From positions 1-8,368 of the forward strand of contig SFEL01000032.1 in assembly GCA_004557245.1 (NCBI GenBank): DNA of 8,368 nt. Reading direction: 5' to 3'. The first letter of the stretch is position 1; each line of letters starts with the position of its first letter. A program made the translations under genes and the position numbers. This document shows positions 1-5,979 of the stretch, piece by piece. A model generated the notes under the pieces. The model did no database searches and had not been told where the DNA came from. It saw only the letters and a program-made list of their open reading frames with translations. This DNA is from Clostridiales bacterium. GTDB lineage: Bacteria; Bacillota; Clostridia; Christensenellales; CAG-138.

Positions 1-1185
1 TCTCTCGAACTGGAGTTGTGGGCCCTCAAGACGGCTGATGATGCTCCCAAGCTGCGGTCTGCCAACTGGACGTTTGCCTGGCTCAATGAAGCCACGGGTT
101 GCTCGCCGGAGGTGTACAACGCTGTCACGGGACGTATCGGGCGTTACCCGTCCCAGGACCTCGGTGGTATCTCGTGGGGCGGCACCATCATGGACTTCAA
201 CCAGCCCGAACCAGGCTCCTGGCTCGATGAGTATATCCGCAACCCGCAACCCAACTGGGCAGTGTTCAGGCAGCCTCCCGCTGCCTTCAAGCACGTTGAT
301 GAAGTCACTGGTGTCGTGACGTATGAGGTGAACCCGGACGCCGAGAATTTGCGTAATCTGGGTGCCAGAGAAGAAGGGGACCCGGACGATTTCACGCCCG
401 AACAGCAAGGTATGCGGTATTACCGTAACCAGATAGATGCCTTGCTCAAGACAGGACGCACGGACATCATCGACAACCAGTATTGCATGATGGACGTGCC
501 TATCGTTGATGGCAAGCCGGTCTACTCGAATTTCAACATCAACATCCATGTGGCGGCGGAAGCATTGGAACCGCGACCTTTCCAGCCCATCATCATCGGT
601 GTGGACCAGTCTGGTATCCATCCTGCTGCGGTCATCCTGCAAAACATCAACGGGACCTGGTGTGTTCTGGATGAATTGTATGCTGACAACGAGGGGTTTG
701 AAAATTTCCTGCATGGTATGCTGATACCGCTGCTGCGGGGCCGGTACAGCACGAATCCTCTGGTTGCTGCCATCGACCCGAGCAATACTCGGGATTCGTG
801 GCAGGCCGTAACGCCCAAGCAGCGTTTCGCCGACGCGGGTATCAAGGCCGTGACGGAATTGACGAACAATCCCAGGGTCCGCATCCAGACAGTGGAGCAT
901 ATGCTCAACCAGCGTGCCGGAGGGTTGCTCATCGACCCGGCCTGTCAGATGCTCATTCGCGGGTTCTCGCATGAGTATCGATACCGCAAGTTGCGGGCTT
1001 CCGGGACGATGGGCTCTGTGTACACGCCGAGCCCGGAAAAGAATGATGCGAGTCATGTGCATGATGCACTCCAGTACGCCGCCCTTCTTATCCAGCGTGG
1101 GGACAATATGGATAAGGATACCACGATGCAAAACGTAAGAGACGAACTCATACGCAGGCGCAGTTCTTTGTCCAGCGTCGTATAA
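1..1185 (+). CDS. Terminase large subunit, 5'-truncated by the window edge
   Basis: This is the DNA-packaging motor: an ATPase that pumps DNA through the portal and a nuclease that cuts the concatemer. The reading frame is open from base 1 with no convincing start, so the N-terminal part with the Walker A loop lies upstream. Near the visible start is a Walker B-like segment, FAWLNEA (about nt 73-93), followed by a GRIGRYPS segment typical of terminase ATPase domains. The C-terminal half matches an RNase H-like nuclease with three acidic motifs: IIIGVDQSG (Asp at nt 604-606), AAIDPSN (Asp at 775-777) and HVHDALQYA (Asp at 1063-1065). The protein ends in a basic tail with RRR. The portal gene follows after 39 bp, the usual partner order. 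Motifs and neighbours are seen directly; the family role is established knowledge. The Walker B acid pair reads Asn-Glu rather than Asp-Glu. Confidence 0.93.
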   Translation, partial: SLELELWALKTADDAPKLRSANWTFAWLNEATGCSPEVYNAVTGRIGRYPSQDLGGISWGGTIMDFNQPEPGSWLDEYIRNPQPNWAVFRQPPAAFKHVDEVTGVVTYEVNPDAENLRNLGAREEGDPDDFTPEQQGMRYYRNQIDALLKTGRTDIIDNQYCMMDVPIVDGKPVYSNFNINIHVAAEALEPRPFQPIIIGVDQSGIHPAAVILQNINGTWCVLDELYADNEGFENFLHGMLIPLLRGRYSTNPLVAAIDPSNTRDSWQAVTPKQRFADAGIKAVTELTNNPRVRIQTVEHMLNQRAGGLLIDPACQMLIRGFSHEYRYRKLRASGTMGSVYTPSPEKNDASHVHDALQYAALLIQRGDNMDKDTTMQNVRDELIRRRSSLSSVV

Positions 1186-1208
1186 GATTGACGCCCAGGC
1201 GAGTGATT

Positions 1209-1227
1209 TGATAGGGAGAAAGTTATG
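1209..1227 (+). promoter_or_regulatory. Translation-start region of the portal gene
   Basis: The sequence TGATAGGGAG is followed by 6 nt and ATG. The same ten bases at the same spacing precede the start at 3455. The GGGAG core is the Shine-Dalgarno site. Confidence 0.7.
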
Positions 1228-3201
1228 AGCGACGCTATCAACTGGATGCTGGAAATCGAGGACGTGAAGGAGAAATCCCACGACCCGCTGGCCGAGGCCG
1301 TCATGGACAGGTTCAATGGCGCTGTGTCGTGGCAGTCTACTGAGCTTGTGAATGGCAAGCCTCTTCGCACCGTACTTGAGAACTGCTGGAACCAGCAGAA
1401 TGGTATCATGTCGTGTGATACGAAGGAACGCGCGGAAGCTCTGGGTGTCGATGCCTACATCAACCTGACCGCTTTGAAAGCCGACATCGCCAATTCCTAT
1501 CTCAATGACGCCATGACCAGTTCCGGGGATGCTTCGCTCCCCTGGACCGTGATACCTACGCCGCGTCCTGATATTTCTCCTGTGGCGCAGGATGAAATTT
1601 TCAACGAGATAAAAGCACAGCTCCAGAGCGGCAGTTTTGAAGATGCTTCTCAGCTCATCGAGGCTATCCGGCAGCAGAAGCGTGAGATGCATTTCAAAGA
1701 AACGGAAAAGGCAAAGAAATCTGCCGACGCCATGATGATGCTGCTGGCTGACCAGTGTGCCGAAGGCGGCTTCAATCGGGCTCTCACCGACTTTTTGCAA
1801 TGGTTCCCCATCTATCCTTTTGCCGTCTTCGCCGGTCCTTACATCACGCGGGCCCCGCGTCTCGTGTGGGGCAAGAACAAGCCGCGCATCGATACGGAAG
1901 TCTTTCCGACATTCCGTGCCATAAGTCCTTTCGACTTCGCCTACAGTCCTGATAGTCCCGATACACAGCGTGGGACATGCATTTTTACTCGCACGCGTTG
2001 GACGCGGCGCGAGCTGCTGAATGCTTCCAAGCTCGACGGTTACATTTCAGCCAACATCAAGGACATTTTGAAGCAGGCGGATGACCCCAATACTGATTTC
2101 AACCTGAGCTGGTTGTCCAGGGCCCCGGACGAAGGGCAGCGTAATATGGCGCTGTGGGCGTCCAACGTGAGCCCTATCGAGGTCCTGACCCATTATGGTC
2201 TCATGTCCGGCAGGGAGCTGCAAAAATATGACATCCAGGGTCTCGACGCCGGTGATTTTTACAACTGCCAGCTTTCGTTGGTCCAGGGGCGCGTCATCGA
2301 GGTGAGGGTCTTCTCCGACCCCAAGATACAGACACGCCCGGTCTACACGGCAAGTTTTTATCGTACCGGTGGAGACCGCATCGCCGGTGACGGCATCGCC
2401 CAGCGTTTGCGCGACATCGAACGCGCTTACATGGCGAGTCTCATGTACCTCATGCGTAATGCGGCTAATGCCTCGGCACCCATTTGTGAAGCCGACTACC
2501 GGCGCATTGCGGCGTATATCGGCAAGGGTGAGCTGGGACAGGTAGTGCCCGGTAGTCTTTACCTGTCCGACTCTGATATGGGCAACAACAATATGCCTGC
2601 GTTCCGCTTTACGCATATCCCTTCCAATATCCCGGCGTATGCACAGCTCATGGAGATGTTCATGCAGCTCGCAGACCGTGTGACCAACATCCCTGCCGCG
2701 CTGCATGGTGAGGCTGTGGGTTCGGGGGCCATGCGCACGTTCCGTGGCATGTCCATGCTGCAAGGCAATGCCACTAAGGCCCTTCATGCGGCAGCAGACA
2801 ACATCGCCTACGGTGTCTTCAAGCCGCTGGGGGAATTGCTGTATAATACCAACATGTTGTTTGCCAAAGACATGGAGGTCAAAGGCGACAGCCATATCAT
2901 CACGAAGGGAGCTGAAGGGCTGCTCAAGAAGGAGATGGAAAAGCAGTCGGCCATGGAGATTCTTCAGACTGTCGGTGCCGCAGCCGGTGCTCTCGGTCAG
3001 GCGGTCAATCTGGCACCTGTGCTTTCCTGGAGCCTCAAGACATTGCTGGGCACCATGGGTGTTCCTGACAATGTTCTGGGTCAGATGGAGCAGATGTCGC
3101 CGATGGGGGTCATGCCGGGAGCCGGGGCCGCGCCCAATCCTGCACCGCCTTCGCCCACCGGTGCTGGTGTCATGGAGGACATCACAGGAGGTGAAGCCTG
3201 A
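1225..3201 (+). CDS. Portal protein
   Basis: Portal proteins form the twelve-subunit ring at one capsid vertex through which DNA enters and leaves, and on which terminase and tail dock. The 658-aa product is long, nearer in size to podovirus-type portals than to the 400-500 aa siphovirus type. Portal-like stretches include ISPFDFAYSPDSPD (about residues 233-246), a helical QRLRDIERAYMASLMYLMRNA (393-413), NIPAALHGEAVGSGAMRTF (about 488-506) and a following long helical region with KPLGELLYN (about 533-541). The last 40 residues are rich in Met, Pro and Gly and probably flexible. The ATG has GGGAG upstream at 1214-1218. The gene lies directly after terminase, and its TGA overlaps the next ATG by 1 nt. 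I assign it from overall sequence character and position rather than a single diagnostic motif. Confidence 0.87.
   Translation: MSDAINWMLEIEDVKEKSHDPLAEAVMDRFNGAVSWQSTELVNGKPLRTVLENCWNQQNGIMSCDTKERAEALGVDAYINLTALKADIANSYLNDAMTSSGDASLPWTVIPTPRPDISPVAQDEIFNEIKAQLQSGSFEDASQLIEAIRQQKREMHFKETEKAKKSADAMMMLLADQCAEGGFNRALTDFLQWFPIYPFAVFAGPYITRAPRLVWGKNKPRIDTEVFPTFRAISPFDFAYSPDSPDTQRGTCIFTRTRWTRRELLNASKLDGYISANIKDILKQADDPNTDFNLSWLSRAPDEGQRNMALWASNVSPIEVLTHYGLMSGRELQKYDIQGLDAGDFYNCQLSLVQGRVIEVRVFSDPKIQTRPVYTASFYRTGGDRIAGDGIAQRLRDIERAYMASLMYLMRNAANASAPICEADYRRIAAYIGKGELGQVVPGSLYLSDSDMGNNNMPAFRFTHIPSNIPAYAQLMEMFMQLADRVTNIPAALHGEAVGSGAMRTFRGMSMLQGNATKALHAAADNIAYGVFKPLGELLYNTNMLFAKDMEVKGDSHIITKGAEGLLKKEMEKQSAMEILQTVGAAAGALGQAVNLAPVLSWSLKTLLGTMGVPDNVLGQMEQMSPMGVMPGAGAAPNPAPPSPTGAGVMEDITGGEA
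3186..3194 (+). promoter_or_regulatory. Strong Shine-Dalgarno inside the portal gene's 3' end
   Basis: AGGAGGTGA, a near-perfect anti-16S match, lies in the last codons of the portal gene, 6 nt before the ATG at 3201. It supports that start and efficient translation of the next small gene despite the 1-nt TGATG overlap. Confidence 0.85.
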
Positions 3202-3455
3202 TGGAATTGCTGAACACGCCCTCCCCCAAGAAAGGGACCTGGGCGTACAAGTTTGTGGCCTGGTTTTGTAACAACGTGAATTTTTGTCACGGGTATCTGT
3301 ACGACACGGATATTGAAAAACCTGACAATAAGATTTACAACGCTGTTTATAAGATATGGTTGTTCCCGTTCAAACAGAACGACTGTATCTGCTGCAATAC
3401 TGTTCGAGGGCTCGTATATGGAGCCGTTCTCGGCTACCTGATAGGGAGTTTCTGA
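3201..3455 (+). CDS. Small Cys-rich protein with a C-terminal glycine zipper, unknown function
   Basis: I do not recognise this 84-aa protein. It starts at an ATG that overlaps the portal stop by 1 nt and has a near-perfect Shine-Dalgarno. The middle is rich in aromatic residues, with Tyr, Trp and Phe spread through residues 14-57. There are five Cys, at 23, 29, 62, 64 and 65. The C-terminus, residues 70-84, is hydrophobic with Gly at 70, 74, 78 and 82, a GxxxGxxxGxxxG glycine zipper that ends the protein. Such zippers are known to pack helices in membranes or in tight helical bundles. The segment is short for a transmembrane span but could insert or associate with a membrane, or pack against a virion helix. 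Its position after the portal suggests a minor virion or assembly protein, but this is inference. Its stop overlaps the next ATG by 1 nt. Confidence 0.8.
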   Translation: MELLNTPSPKKGTWAYKFVAWFCNNVNFCHGYLYDTDIEKPDNKIYNAVYKIWLFPFKQNDCICCNTVRGLVYGAVLGYLIGSF

Positions 3456-3457
3456 TG
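3439..3457 (+). promoter_or_regulatory. Translation-start region that decides the start at 3455
   Basis: TGATAGGGAG, 6 nt, then ATG. It matches the portal gene's start region in sequence and spacing, and it supports the internal ATG over starts further upstream in the same frame. Confidence 0.7.
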
Positions 3458-3916
3458 GCTATCGTACCGCTTTGGACACCCGAAAATACGACCGTTCTGT
3501 CTTCGGTTTTTACCGTACACCCCGGAAAAGTTGTCGTCCTGTGGGCGGTTGGTTTCAACAAGTACAAATTCCGTGTCGAGAATGAAGTGGCCACGCCCAT
3601 GCAAGCCTGTCTGCATCGGCTCATCCATGATTTTTCCGGCTCCCGCCTGCCTTCGACGAAGGATACAGCGCAGGATTGCTGCGGTTGGATTGTTGATGTC
3701 AACCATGTATCGAGTGAACTCATGGCGGACATTGCCGTCAGCACGATGAACTGCCTGTGGAGCCTGTCGCTTTGCAACAGTGTCATGGCTGTTGGGATTC
3801 CCGGTTCCTACCAGCTTGAACTCAACGATGCCACTATGGTCGGCACTGCTAATGTCTATGCTGACTTGTATGACATTGGACAAGTGCACGCACCGGAAAT
3901 TTTTGTAGGAGGCTAG
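3455..3916 (+). CDS. Probable beta-rich phage structural protein, 153 aa
   Basis: The frame is open further upstream, but I place the start at the ATG at 3455 (MAIVPLW). It follows GGGAG at 3444-3448 and makes a 1-nt TGATG overlap with the preceding gene, as elsewhere in this module. The N-terminal part looks like beta strands (FTVHPGKVVVLWAVGF, residues 19-34, then YKFRVENE). The C-terminal part carries IPGSYQLELNDATMVGTANVYADLYD (residues 115-140), a strand-turn-strand pattern like that of small phage beta-sandwich virion proteins. Cys are at 52, 75, 76, 100 and 107. No catalytic motif is visible. It could be a minor capsid, decoration or connector protein. The gene call is firm and the structural role is inferred from pattern and context. 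Confidence 0.8.
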   Translation: MAIVPLWTPENTTVLSSVFTVHPGKVVVLWAVGFNKYKFRVENEVATPMQACLHRLIHDFSGSRLPSTKDTAQDCCGWIVDVNHVSSELMADIAVSTMNCLWSLSLCNSVMAVGIPGSYQLELNDATMVGTANVYADLYDIGQVHAPEIFVGG

Positions 3917-3917
3917 T

Positions 3918-4295
3918 ATGGCTCCCAATTGTGGTCCTATCGAGTTTATGCAGGGTGGAACCCTCATGGATGTTACCATCACCGGTTCCACCATCCAGAA
4001 CAGTGAAATCAGCGGTTCGACTCTCAGCGGTTGTACGCTGACGAACCTGGTAGCCGTTGACGACGCCAGTCTTCGCACCATTATCAATGCCATGACCAAA
4101 CTGTCTGATGCCGAATTGCGTCCTCTGGCGGATGCTCTGCATCGTGTCGCCACCATCGAAGCTGCTGAACAGCCTGCCGGGCAGGATGGTTCCGTCCTCG
4201 GCACAACGGTCATCGGCGACCGTGCCACTCTGCTGGGCAAACCGTCTTCCTGGGTGAAGCTCGGGGGCAAATCGCTTCCTGCCTACGACGCTTAA
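3918..4295 (+). CDS. Pentad-repeat (beta-helix-like) small phage protein
   Basis: This 125-aa protein starts 1 nt after the previous stop, behind a strong TAGGAGG at 3906-3912. Residues 16-41 show a hydrophobic residue every five positions: Leu16, Ile21, Ile26, Ile31, Leu36 and Leu41. Thr, Ser, Gly and Asn fill the gaps (ITGST, IQNSE, ISGST, LSGCT). This is the pattern of pentapeptide-repeat coils, which fold as a four-sided right-handed beta-helix; six pentads would give about one and a half turns. A predicted amphipathic helical part follows (DASLRTIINAMTKLSDAELR, residues 49-68), then a polar tail. Small Thr/Ser-rich repeats of this kind occur in phage virion proteins. I infer a minor head or decoration role, but the exact function is unknown. 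Confidence 0.8.
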   Translation: MAPNCGPIEFMQGGTLMDVTITGSTIQNSEISGSTLSGCTLTNLVAVDDASLRTIINAMTKLSDAELRPLADALHRVATIEAAEQPAGQDGSVLGTTVIGDRATLLGKPSSWVKLGGKSLPAYDA

Positions 4296-4306
4296 AGGGG
4301 TGCGTT

Positions 4307-4552
4307 ATGGCGACTGTGTTTTCTGCTGGTGTAATAGAGTTCGACAGCGTGTGGGACAAGGCACGGAAGAAGGCGCAAAATCCCTCCATGCTGGTCAAGG
4401 ACAATCCGTTTTTGGCGGAATCTGACACCACACTGCCGTATGAACGGCGCAACATGCAACGTTTGCGTGATGACCAGCACATGCGCGAATGTCCTTACAA
4501 TGGCCATGTGTACGCTGGTATCATGGATAATATGCGTTATGGAGGTAAATGA
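4307..4552 (+). CDS. Small phage protein of unknown function, 81 aa
   Basis: I do not recognise this protein. It begins MATVFSAGVIEFDSVWDKA and is charged and mostly hydrophilic. The central segment has several Arg/Asp pairs (YERRNMQRLRDDQHMRE, residues 45-61) that look helical, and the end is Tyr/Gly-rich (YNGHVYAGIMDNMRYGGK). There is no signal peptide, membrane segment or catalytic motif. The ATG follows AAGGGG at 4295-4300, and the spacer resembles that of the gene at 7779. Its TGA overlaps the next ATG by 1 nt, and the GGAGG serving the next gene lies in its last codons. Its place between virion-type genes suggests a head-associated or assembly role, which is inference only. Confidence 0.77.
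   Translation: MATVFSAGVIEFDSVWDKARKKAQNPSMLVKDNPFLAESDTTLPYERRNMQRLRDDQHMRECPYNGHVYAGIMDNMRYGGK
4541..4546 (+). promoter_or_regulatory. Shine-Dalgarno that decides the start at 4552
   Basis: GGAGGT precedes two adjacent ATG codons at 4549 and 4552. Spacing from GGAGG is 3 nt to the first and 6 nt to the second, so 4552 is favoured. Confidence 0.65.
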
Positions 4553-4731
4553 TGGGATGTTCTCGTTGTGGGGGCAATTCCGGGCGCAAGCCTGCTGTTC
4601 CCCCGTCCAACATCGGTGGCAATGGTCGTCCGGGTACTGTCGTGAACCCGCAGCGGCGCCCGGCGGAAGACAACAAGTCTGTGCGTGATACTATCAGTGG
4701 GCTGCGGTATGTCCCGTCTTCTGGCAGTTAA
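4552..4731 (+). CDS. Small N-terminal CxxC protein, 59 aa, unknown function
   Basis: The product begins MGCSRCGG, a single CxxC close to the N-terminus (Cys3 and Cys6). A Gly-, Pro-, Asn- and Arg-rich stretch of low complexity follows, probably disordered to about residue 40, and then a short C-terminal part, VRDTISGLRYVPSSGS. A single CxxC could bind metal together with a second chain, or act in redox, but one pair alone does not make a zinc finger. I chose the second of two adjacent ATGs because of Shine-Dalgarno spacing; using the first would only add one Met. The gene overlaps the stop of the gene before it by 1 nt, and its end may overlap the start of the next gene. Function unknown; a minor virion or assembly protein is plausible from position. 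Confidence 0.7.
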   Translation: MGCSRCGGNSGRKPAVPPSNIGGNGRPGTVVNPQRRPAEDNKSVRDTISGLRYVPSSGS

Positions 4732-4966
4732 GGGCGACAAGACCGCAGGAGACAACCTTTTGGCGACGCTCGCGTCGAATCAGGGGGCCTTGTTGTCCTT
4801 GATTGGGTTGTTCGAGTCGGCGGCGAAAAAAGAAGCCCAGGAATGTGACGCTTTGGCGCGGGCAGCTTTGCTCGACGGACAAAAGCAAGGTTCCGGGTGT
4901 ATGGCGCTGGGGCGTGTACTGATGCTCCAGGATGTCGTAACTACCTTGAAACAGTACATCAAGTAG
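4709..4966 (+). CDS. Small helical phage protein, 85 aa, start uncertain
   Basis: The protein is almost entirely predicted helix. One helix spans about residues 15-50 (DNLLATLASNQGALLSLIGLF, then a charged AAKKEAQECDAL), and a second spans about 52-85 (ALLDGQKQGSGCMALGRVLML, then a Lys-ending tail). This suggests a helical hairpin that oligomerises or binds a partner. I placed the start at the ATG at 4709, which overlaps the previous gene by 23 nt but has only a weak Shine-Dalgarno. An in-frame TTG at 4760 has AGGAGA 7 nt upstream, lies past the previous stop and would give 68 aa, still keeping both helices. GTG codons at 4685 and 4697 are also in frame but lack a good site. The gene sits directly before the scaffold gene. 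Function unknown. Confidence 0.7.
   Translation: MSRLLAVKGDKTAGDNLLATLASNQGALLSLIGLFESAAKKEAQECDALARAALLDGQKQGSGCMALGRVLMLQDVVTTLKQYIK
4747..4752 (+). promoter_or_regulatory. Shine-Dalgarno-like site for an alternative TTG start
   Basis: AGGAGA lies 7 nt before an in-frame TTG at 4760. It is a better ribosome site than anything before the ATG at 4709, so the true start of this gene is open. Confidence 0.4.
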
Positions 4967-4981
4967 GAGAAAGCACTATGT
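4965..4981 (+). promoter_or_regulatory. Scaffold translation-start region, twin of 8028-8045
   Basis: AGGAGAAAGCACTATGT differs from the start region of the gene at 8042 only by one inserted C. The AGGAGA is the Shine-Dalgarno and overlaps the stop of the preceding gene. Confidence 0.75.
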
Positions 4982-5961
4982 CCACTAACCCTATGGCATC
5001 CGGCGACGGCAACACTTCCGTCTCTCCCGCCTTTGCCCGTACTCCGGGTATGGCACAGGTTTTTCGTGACCAATATGCCCGGACAGAAGCGGCTATGGAG
5101 CAGCAGCCTGTGCAGCAGCCTGTGCAGCAGCCTGTGCAGCAGCCTGTGCAGCAGCCGGTGCAGCAGACGGTGCAGCAGCCTGTGCAGCAGCCTGTGCAGC
5201 AGCCTGTGCAGCAGCCTGTGCAGCAGCCTGTGCAGCAGCCGTCTATTGCCCCGTACATGTACATGGCGCAGCAACAACAGATGCAGCAGCTCGCGCAGGA
5301 ACGTGATGCTCTCGCTAACCAGTTGGCCGAGGCGCAGAAGCGTAACGCCGAGTTTGAAGCCGCCAACAAGCAGCAGGCCATGCTGGCCAGTCTCGACGGT
5401 GCCGATGAGTTGAATGCGCTGGAGACGGTTGACCCTGCCGACGCCCGTCGTATTGCCGTTATGACGGCGCGTATGCTGCAACAGCCTCTCGAGGGCGTGG
5501 TGGCTGAGGTGAAGGCCCAGCGCGAGACTATCGAACGTAATCGGGCTGAGGCGCTCAACGCTACACAGCAGGCGCAGATAACCCGTTATGCTGGTGAAAT
5601 CCTGCAAGTGCATCCTGATTTCTACAATCTGTTCAATGACCCGGATTTCCTGCGTTACCTCCAGGAACCCGACGGTCTGAGCAGCCGGAGTCGTGACCAG
5701 GCTGCCACGCAGGAGTTCTACGCTGGCAATACGCGGTACGTCATCGACATCGTGGACAAGTTCAAACAGAACCGTCCTGATAATGGCAAAGTCACCACTG
5801 TGCCGCCTGTGCAGGTGGCGGGTGGGACCGGTACTCCGGCAACTTCTTCTGTCAATAAACCCACTTTTACCCTGGCTGAACTCAACAGCCTATACCAAAT
5901 GCGGCGGATTTCCCCGGATGAATACCGCGTGCGGTTGAAAGAACTGCGAGCCGCCGGATAA
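4978..5961 (+). CDS. Putative capsid scaffolding protein with QQPV repeats
   Basis: Scaffolding proteins fill the procapsid and direct capsid subunits to assemble, then leave or are degraded. The 327-aa product lies just before the major capsid gene, the usual place. Residues 1-41 are polar. Residues 42-89 are twelve Gln-Gln-Pro-Val-type repeats. Residues 96-134 are Gln/Glu/Ala-rich and probably coiled coil. Residues about 135-205 are charged and helical. A segment HPDFYNLFNDPDFLRYLQ begins at residue 212. A Gly/Thr/Pro linker leads to a C-terminal FTLAELNSLYQMRRISPDEY-type helix-turn-helix (297-327), basic and amphipathic, like the capsid-binding tails of known scaffolds. The frame is open upstream, but I chose the ATG at 4978 because TAGGAGA precedes it and the earlier start would overlap the previous gene widely. 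No protease motif is visible. The role is inferred from composition and position. Confidence 0.76.
   Translation: MSTNPMASGDGNTSVSPAFARTPGMAQVFRDQYARTEAAMEQQPVQQPVQQPVQQPVQQPVQQTVQQPVQQPVQQPVQQPVQQPVQQPSIAPYMYMAQQQQMQQLAQERDALANQLAEAQKRNAEFEAANKQQAMLASLDGADELNALETVDPADARRIAVMTARMLQQPLEGVVAEVKAQRETIERNRAEALNATQQAQITRYAGEILQVHPDFYNLFNDPDFLRYLQEPDGLSSRSRDQAATQEFYAGNTRYVIDIVDKFKQNRPDNGKVTTVPPVQVAGGTGTPATSSVNKPTFTLAELNSLYQMRRISPDEYRVRLKELRAAG
5101..5244 (+). repeat. 12-bp tandem repeat encoding QQPV
   Basis: Twelve consecutive 12-bp units with consensus CAGCAGCCTGTG lie within the scaffold gene. Nine of the first eleven units are identical. Unit 5 (5149-5160) has CCG for CCT. Unit 6 (5161-5172) reads CAGCAGACGGTG and encodes QQTV. 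Unit 12 (5233-5244) is degenerate and encodes QQPS. As the unit is a multiple of three, copy-number change would alter protein length without shifting the frame. The near-identity at DNA level suggests recent expansion by slippage or recombination. Confidence 0.97.
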
Positions 5962-5979
5962 CCTTTAAGGAGCTTTTCC

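Noticed and set aside
1846..1860. A 15-bp palindrome with 7-bp arms in the portal gene
   Set aside because: It is short and GC-rich, lies in ordinary coding sequence and encodes TRAPR; chance is enough to explain it.
2047..2895. A 282-codon minus-strand frame opposite the portal gene
   Set aside because: It lies wholly within the portal coding sequence and has the His/Arg/Val-rich composition of an antisense shadow; all neighbours are on the + strand.
3356..3454. Upstream extension of the 3455 gene to an earlier ATG
   Set aside because: It would overlap the previous gene by 100 nt, encode Arg-rich shadow-like sequence and lack a good Shine-Dalgarno; the ATG at 3455 has one.
4780..5613. Minus-strand open frames with long LLHR or GCCT peptide repeats
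   Set aside because: They are antisense readings of the 12-bp repeat in the scaffold gene, which lacks stops in other frames. No ribosome site or gene context supports them.
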